NCBI GenBank assembly: GCA_025667525.1
Contig: JANFOE010000190.1
Coordinates: 1,118,501-1,182,500, forward strand
Origin: Glebionis coronaria
Taxonomy: Eukaryota; Streptophyta; Magnoliopsida; Asterales; Asteraceae
DNA length: 64,000 bases
Direction of reading: 5' to 3'
Part shown: piece by piece, positions 58,158 through 64,000 of the stretch
Position numbering within the stretch: the stretch's first letter is position 1
Layout: every line of letters starts with the position of its first letter
Notes under the pieces: model-generated
The model's input: the letters and a program-made list of their open reading frames with translations, nothing else
The model's database searches: none
What the model was told of the DNA's origin: nothing
Program-made: the position numbers and the translations under genes

Positions 58158-61100
58158 TCTCGTTATAGAGAACGAAAGATTTTTAAAACTAAGGTTTTGA
58201 ATAAAACATTTCAAAATCTTTTAACTATAAACATTTTTCTCAAAATGTCTAAAAATCTTTTGACTATAACGGTGCCGAAGAATTCCCGAGTTACCGACAA
58301 GGCCAGACTGAGAAGTGTTATTTTAATATATATAACTTGGATTATATATATATATATGATGTAATTTTATTACATGATTGTTTGATGATTATCTTGATAT
58401 TTATATGAGGTATTTATACGACGTAGATTGTCACAAGGAACCCTAAATCCCCTATTAAATTAATCGAAACTATTCTCGTAGGAATTCTAGCTATTCAAGA
58501 TCTAAACCAAGTTGTGTATATTTATGATCCCAACAAAATGGTTGATATTCGTAGAAATGTAGATATTAGTTGATTGTGATATTGAAGAAGAATTGGCGAG
58601 ATTAAATTTGATATCGATGTCATGACGATCTTTCCTTATAGAGTGAACTTTGACAAAACCATTACCACCTAGAAAGATGTCATCTGATTCGTTGTCATCC
58701 AATTCTTAAATTGAAATCGAAAGGGTGAATGTTGCACTTGAGGTTGTCATTGGAACCATTACCCAAAAGCCTCATGCCACTAGTACCTTTCTGAGAAGTC
58801 TAATTGAACGTGTGAGTCATTTCATACTAGTGACTCATTTGATAACTATTGTTGTAAGAGCTATAGGATTGGAAATTAAGTGTTGATCATATCGAGCTTT
58901 TATTGCCCTTTTAAGGTTTATGAATAAGGTTGAAAGTACTAGAAAATGAGGTAGGATATCGAATTGAGTATAAAATTGGTTAAAACTTGAATAAAGTAAA
59001 ATTTAACCCGTATGGAATAAAGATTGATAAGAGGAAGTCGTTAAGTCCTGTGATTGAATTATAAGGTTTTAAATGATTGTTAGTTTGTGTTAAGGGTTGT
59101 TCCTAGGCCATTGTCCACTTACGAGGATGCCTAGTGTCCAAGAAATAAATTAAAGAAATCTTCTTCTGAACGGGGACCGATGGATCTTTCAGGACATGTG
59201 GAACACCTAATGACTCTTGTAGACTAGTATTCATTGTGGTATCTTTTAAAAATAATCCCTAACTTAACTGTGACATCAGTTGGTAGGATGAGTTCTTGGA
59301 ATTGTATGACATAGTGACACGTAATGTGTTACGGTACAATTTAGACTTGTTTGTGATTAATGAAAAGACTACCTTTGATTGCTAAATCCTACATGTATCG
59401 ATGTTATCTATCTTTTCTTGCTTCTTCCTAATGCTCGCATTAGTGTTTAACCATTGAACAAGTACTCATCTCGATTTGAGTTACGTTGTGGATTATTCTT
59501 TTTTAGTGCCATCGAGGTCATGAACCTCATGATTATTTGGCTAAGCTCATTTCCTATTATATTGTAGTTAGTTCTTGGTGAACCACTCCTCATCATTCTT
59601 TTGCAAATCACTCATTGTTTTTATAAGATACAATAGTATCCCTTGGGAAAAATTGAATTTTCATCACCATATGAATTATTTAAAGTGGGATTTATAAGTG
59701 ATCGTTATCAAAATGAAAACACTTTGGAAAACTTAATTGTTTTCATAATAAAGAAAATCTTTGTAAATTTATTTTTTTGATTCTTATTTAAGAATTAAGC
59801 ATGAAAATGTTTTTATTATAAAACATGATGATAAATTTTGACGAACTGAGTATTGAATCGTAAATCTTGAAATTGTATATAGTTGCGCGCCTACATACAA
59901 TTTGGAATGGACCATGCAAGGTTGATTAGTAGTCATCATAAAACTGATTAATAAACACTAAATTTTCTTTGAAGATTGTGGAAGATTAAAATTTATGAGA
60001 TCTGCAAGAAGTGAAAAATAAGGACATAGTGTTAGGGACACCTACATATGTGCCTGTAGCATCTATTCTTCTGAGTCGAATTTACTCATCTGTGGAAATT
60101 GTCTTATTTGACAATTGAGAATTCTTTCTTGTCCAATTCTCCCGTAGTGAGATTCTTAGGAAAAGTATCTGATTACCGAGTGTTGATACCCGACTGGATG
60201 TATCGACGTTCCTATCTTTTCTCTTGATTAAGATTTCATTTGAATGACCTGGGTAACGATCCGAGGAGCTTTCGAATGTGTACTCAAATTATGAACACAT
60301 GGGATATATTTATATTCATTAAATGTTTTCGTCTGTATCTGATTTGAAATTCTCTCGCGTAGATTATGCGTTGACCTTACTCTTTAATGGTAGTTATGTC
60401 TCCAGATATCCTTGAATTGGGAAGGATTATGAGTTATTATTAGTCTTTTGAGAAGACAACATCTTATCAACGGCAATGAAACTGGAAAGTAGACAATTCC
60501 AGTAGAATGGATTGATTGATTATGACATGACGACATTGTCTTAATTGATGGGAACTCGAGTAGAATTCCCCTAAAAGATAAAGATGTTGATTATCAAAAG
60601 TGATCTAAATAATTCTTGATGGATGACCATATCCTGCATTTAGACTTGAAATTATACCGTGAATGGTTATGAACTAGTCACAGATATTATAATCTAGAAA
60701 GAACCTAATATGAATTTATTAAAAGATGTTTCTGTTATCTGAAACTTTAGGAAGTATTTATTGGTGAATTACCTAGACTTTTGCCATTAAGGCAAGTTGA
60801 AATTGGTATTGATTATATTCTTGGTGCTGCACCTGTGGCGTGTGCACTGTACGTCAGCACCATCTGAATTAAAGGAATTACCGTACAACTGAGAGAGTTG
60901 TCGGAGAAAGATTTTATTCTACCAAGCTCGTCATTATGAAGAGCTATGGTATTATCATTCCTTATATTTATTGATTACTGTGAACTGAGTAAATTGACAA
61001 TCGAAAACGATATCCATGACTCGAAATGGAAGATTTATTCGATCATTTACAAGGTTCTAGCGTATGTTTTAAAGATTTGATCCATGGCATGGTTATCATC

Positions 61101-63443
61101 AACTTCGCATCTGCGAAAAATATTATCTATTCCAATCACTACATCCGGTACTTGTAATGAACATTATGAGTTTCACGTGATGTCGTTTGGATTGACTAAT
61201 ACACATGTAGCATCCATAAAATTTGGTGAATCACGTGTGTAGGCTGTAATTTGATAAATTCATGCTTGTGATCATTAAGGACCATTTGTTTGTTTATAAG
61301 TATAAGAATGAGTTAATAATTAGTTATAGACTGCCCTAAATTGGTCGAACAATGAAAACTTGTACCTTGAGTATTTAACATGTGATTAAAGACTTAATCC
61401 TTTACATTATTTGACCGAGTGATTAATAAATAATGGAATCTATATTGAATCTTTAAAAATTTGAGCCATTTGAGACTTTGGGTTTTACCAAAAAGAAAGT
61501 GCAAATATGTTTTGAAAAATGTTTTATCAAAAAGAACTTTCAAGGGATTATTCCCTTATACCCAGAACATTTAACTAAACTCCTGTTTAGGGGTAAATGT
61601 TCGTGTATACCTCAAGACAACCTAAGAGGGATTGAGGAAACCATTTAAACCATGACTTGAAATTTGAAACGATAATTTACGCTTTTCAACTAAGAAAATT
61701 TTGACCAAAATATAAACAAAGATTTTTCGAACATTTACGAATCCTATTAATTATTTTCGATAAATCAACAAAAAACGTGTTAATTAAATTTAAAAATTAT
61801 TTTGAACATTTTCATATAATTGGACGGACTAAGAAATTTAAAATCTTTATGTTTACGTTTCATAAAAATTGAATATTTAATATTTAATTAGTTGTAATAA
61901 TTATCGACGCTTTATACGTCGGATTGAGTAAAACGGATAAAAATGATAGTTGAGAAGAAACTAAAACTTAGAAAATATGAAGAAAGAAATTTTGAATGAA
62001 TACGGTCATGATAATTATTTCATCAGGGAAGATGAATGTAGATACTGACACCTTATATAAAAAGGATAATATAGATAATAAAAGGGGGTTCGCGGCTAAT
62101 GTGAACCATTAGAAATCAGGAGCCGATGGCGTTAAATGATTAAAAGTCCATTTGTGATTGTCTACATATGGAGGATTGTGAGATATAGTTATGTTGGAAT
62201 CTTGTAAGTATAAGTATTTTATTCATGACATTTATGATTTAATGTATTTTTATCTGAAGAAGTTGTACTAATGGCAAATTATGAAGGCAGACATCGCCTC
62301 ATACATTAGTAAACGTCTAACTATTGCAAAGGTCATCATCTGAATTTGATTCGATTTGGGTCATCGTCGACAGACTGACCAAATCTGCTAATATCATTCT
62401 CGTTAATGATAAATTCTTGATGAAGAAGTTGACTCTTTTGTATTTAAAGGAGTTATGTAAACATAGTGTGCCTGTATCGAACATCTTTATCAAGATCCTC
62501 GCTTCGCATCGAATTTCTAGAGATTTGCTCAGAAGTCATTGGGAACGAACCTTGATGAGAGTACTGTTTACCACCCCAAATCGAAGGGACGAGGTAAAGT
62601 AACAATACAAAACACTAGAAGTCTTGTTTTATGTTTGAATGATTGACCTTTGGTAATGAACCGTATAATCGTTTTCCTTTGGAGAGATTATCATTGATAG
62701 TTATCGTGTTAGGATCGAGATTGAATCTTGTTAAGATTTATATATTAGAGCATCTGTAAGCAGGATTTGAGATGAAGACACCCGACATACACCCATTGTG
62801 AGTTGGACATGTCTTTTAGGTTTAAGGTTTCCTATGATGGCGAACCTAACCTTACAAAATACTCGACCCGCTAGACCTGAAATTATTGTTGAAATTAGGA
62901 TCTGATTATTGACTGTCGGTAGTGGGTAGGAGGTTATGTGAATATGAAATGTAGATCTTGAAGTGCCAGATGGGTAGCGAAGTTATGCCAAAATTTTAAC
63001 CATGGAAAAATGAATTGATGATCTGGAAGATCATGGTATATAAGTCCCCGTTGTATGGGACCATAGAGATGATGTAAAAGATGGTATGAAAGGCATATAA
63101 GTTGGATCTGCCCTAGGATTTCAAGTGCTGCGTGAATTATGTTTCATATATCGAACTTGATAAAATGTCTATCAAGTGAAAATCTGATTGTTTCTTAGTA
63201 ATGTTTAGATCGGCGAAAAGTTGCATTCATCAAAAACCCGTGAACATCATGGATAGAGAAAGTAAGTCAACATTAAGCCTGATCTTATTCCTGTGGTTAT
63301 GTTTGATGAAACTCGCGTATTGTAATGAATTGCACTTGTGAGAAAAGACCGAATGTGAAGGAAATACCCACATGGCTTTAACTCTATAAGAAGCGAGTAG
63401 TAGATGATCTTTGAGGACAGAGATCCTGTTTAGGGGTAAATGC
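58158..63443 (+). pseudogene. Degenerate Gypsy interior of element F
   Basis: Most of this is AT-rich without open frames. RT remnants are readable between about 60830 and 61320 in several frames (traces of the tether, the DYRELN-like and the MPFGLTN-like blocks). Integrase remnants are at about 62345-62600 ([14 protein letters not shown] is clear). There are no intact genes. An inverted repeat GAACATTTA...TAAATGTTC lies at 61565-61602. A PPT-like TTTAGGGGTAAATG precedes the 3' LTR. Confidence 0.75.
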
Positions 63444-64000
63444 TGTGACAATCTGTCAATTTATGGTTGATATTTTATTCTCAATATTTATTTGAAAACG
63501 TTATTTTAATGTTATATTATGAACTCACTTATTTTTGGGAAGAAAATTTGGATTTACGTCTTGAAGTAGCATCGACTACGTCTAAACCGGAGGATTCTAC
63601 GTTACGTGCTTACGTTTACATACACCGTTTTGGTGACAGTCCGACATTTCAGGAAATAAATTTATCCGTGAATATTATTTTGGGATTATAAATTTGTGTT
63701 GGTTCATAAACTCACAAATTTACGAGAAGAGATTAGGACTTACGATTATAGTTTAACGTCCTTTACGACTAAACCGGAAACCCTAGGATTACGTATTTAC
63801 GTTTTTGAACTCGGTTTTTGATGAGACAATTTTTATTAGATTTGTATTGTGCCGTTGATTCATAATTTATAAAAACTTTTTTCGTAAAACGACCCGAGGG
63901 CACGCAAATCGAGGAAACTAGAATCGAGGAATACCCGTAAATTAGTGGGATGAGACAAGTATACACTTGTCCCACCCCACTATACGGGAAGGCTACAAAG
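63444..64000 (+). repeat. 3' LTR of element F, partial
   Basis: The first 557 bp match 54710-55266 with about 12 substitutions. It continues beyond the window. Confidence 0.9.

Larger units (their letters stand above)
54710..64000 (+). mobile_element. Gypsy-type element F with a degenerate interior, runs off the window
   Basis: The 5' LTR is 54710-58142, followed by a PBS-like TGGTACCAGAGC. The interior is 5.3 kb and the 3' LTR starts at 63444. It sits in unit 4 of the tandem array. The visible parts of the two LTRs differ by about 12 in 557 bp, yet the interior has hardly any intact coding sequence. Confidence 0.85.

Noticed and set aside
1..64000. CRISPR arrays, operons, prophage or bacterial systems
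   Set aside because: Nothing of this kind; all organised sequence is plant retrotransposon.

Overview
This window is plant nuclear DNA made almost entirely of nested retrotransposons. No host gene was found. The organism is most likely a member of the Asteraceae, perhaps the Anthemideae. That is an inference from two things: a Copia family with a very long coiled-coil spacer between Gag and protease, and the retroelement-borne accessory ORF of the surrounding element. Nothing here is prokaryotic.

Layout. Bases 1-28722 belong to an old Copia-type element (element A) that starts left of the window. Only its decayed accessory ORF (433-925 and 13217-16647), its PPT and its 3' LTR (16839-16998 plus 28015-28722) are visible. 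Two younger elements sit inside it. Element B is a complete Copia (926-13216, TSD TGCTT, 321-bp LTRs identical by eye) whose gag-pol is broken by four stops and one frameshift. Element C is a complete Gypsy (16999-28009, TSD CGAGC, 3005-bp LTRs about 0.3% diverged). Its gag-pol is open only if three short introns are removed. Element A lies in a 5'-truncated LINE tail (28723-29423). The LINE interrupts a minus-strand Gypsy (element D, 29424-34377), a diverged relative of C with the same three introns.

From 34022 to 54709 there is a tandem array with a 1.79-kb period. Each unit joins the last 356 bp of element D's LTR to 1.43 kb of flanking DNA. The array is split by a 13.65-kb Athila-like element on the minus strand (element E, 36395-50045, TSD CAGAT, LTRs of about 3.8 and 3.95 kb). 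E keeps a decayed gag and a protease but no RT or integrase. At 54710 another Gypsy (element F) starts. Its 3.4-kb LTRs are about 2% diverged over the part visible, but its interior is almost wholly degenerate. Its 3' LTR runs off the window.

Most unusual signal. Two independently inserted Gypsy copies on opposite strands share three introns in gag at the same positions and phases, with sizes 85/85, 74/77 and 73/73 bp. Splicing joins a short gag exon to an intact pol. Without splicing, translation stops at a TAA that overlaps the first donor site. This suggests a splicing-dependent Gag/Pol switch. Other points of note: two elements that look mobilised in trans (B and F), a tandem array born at an LTR-flank junction, LTR hairpins with compensatory changes, and a tRNA-like segment lost from one LTR of E by deletion between 6-bp repeats.

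All boundaries, repeat counts and divergences were read by eye, and family names come from recognised motifs, not database searches.
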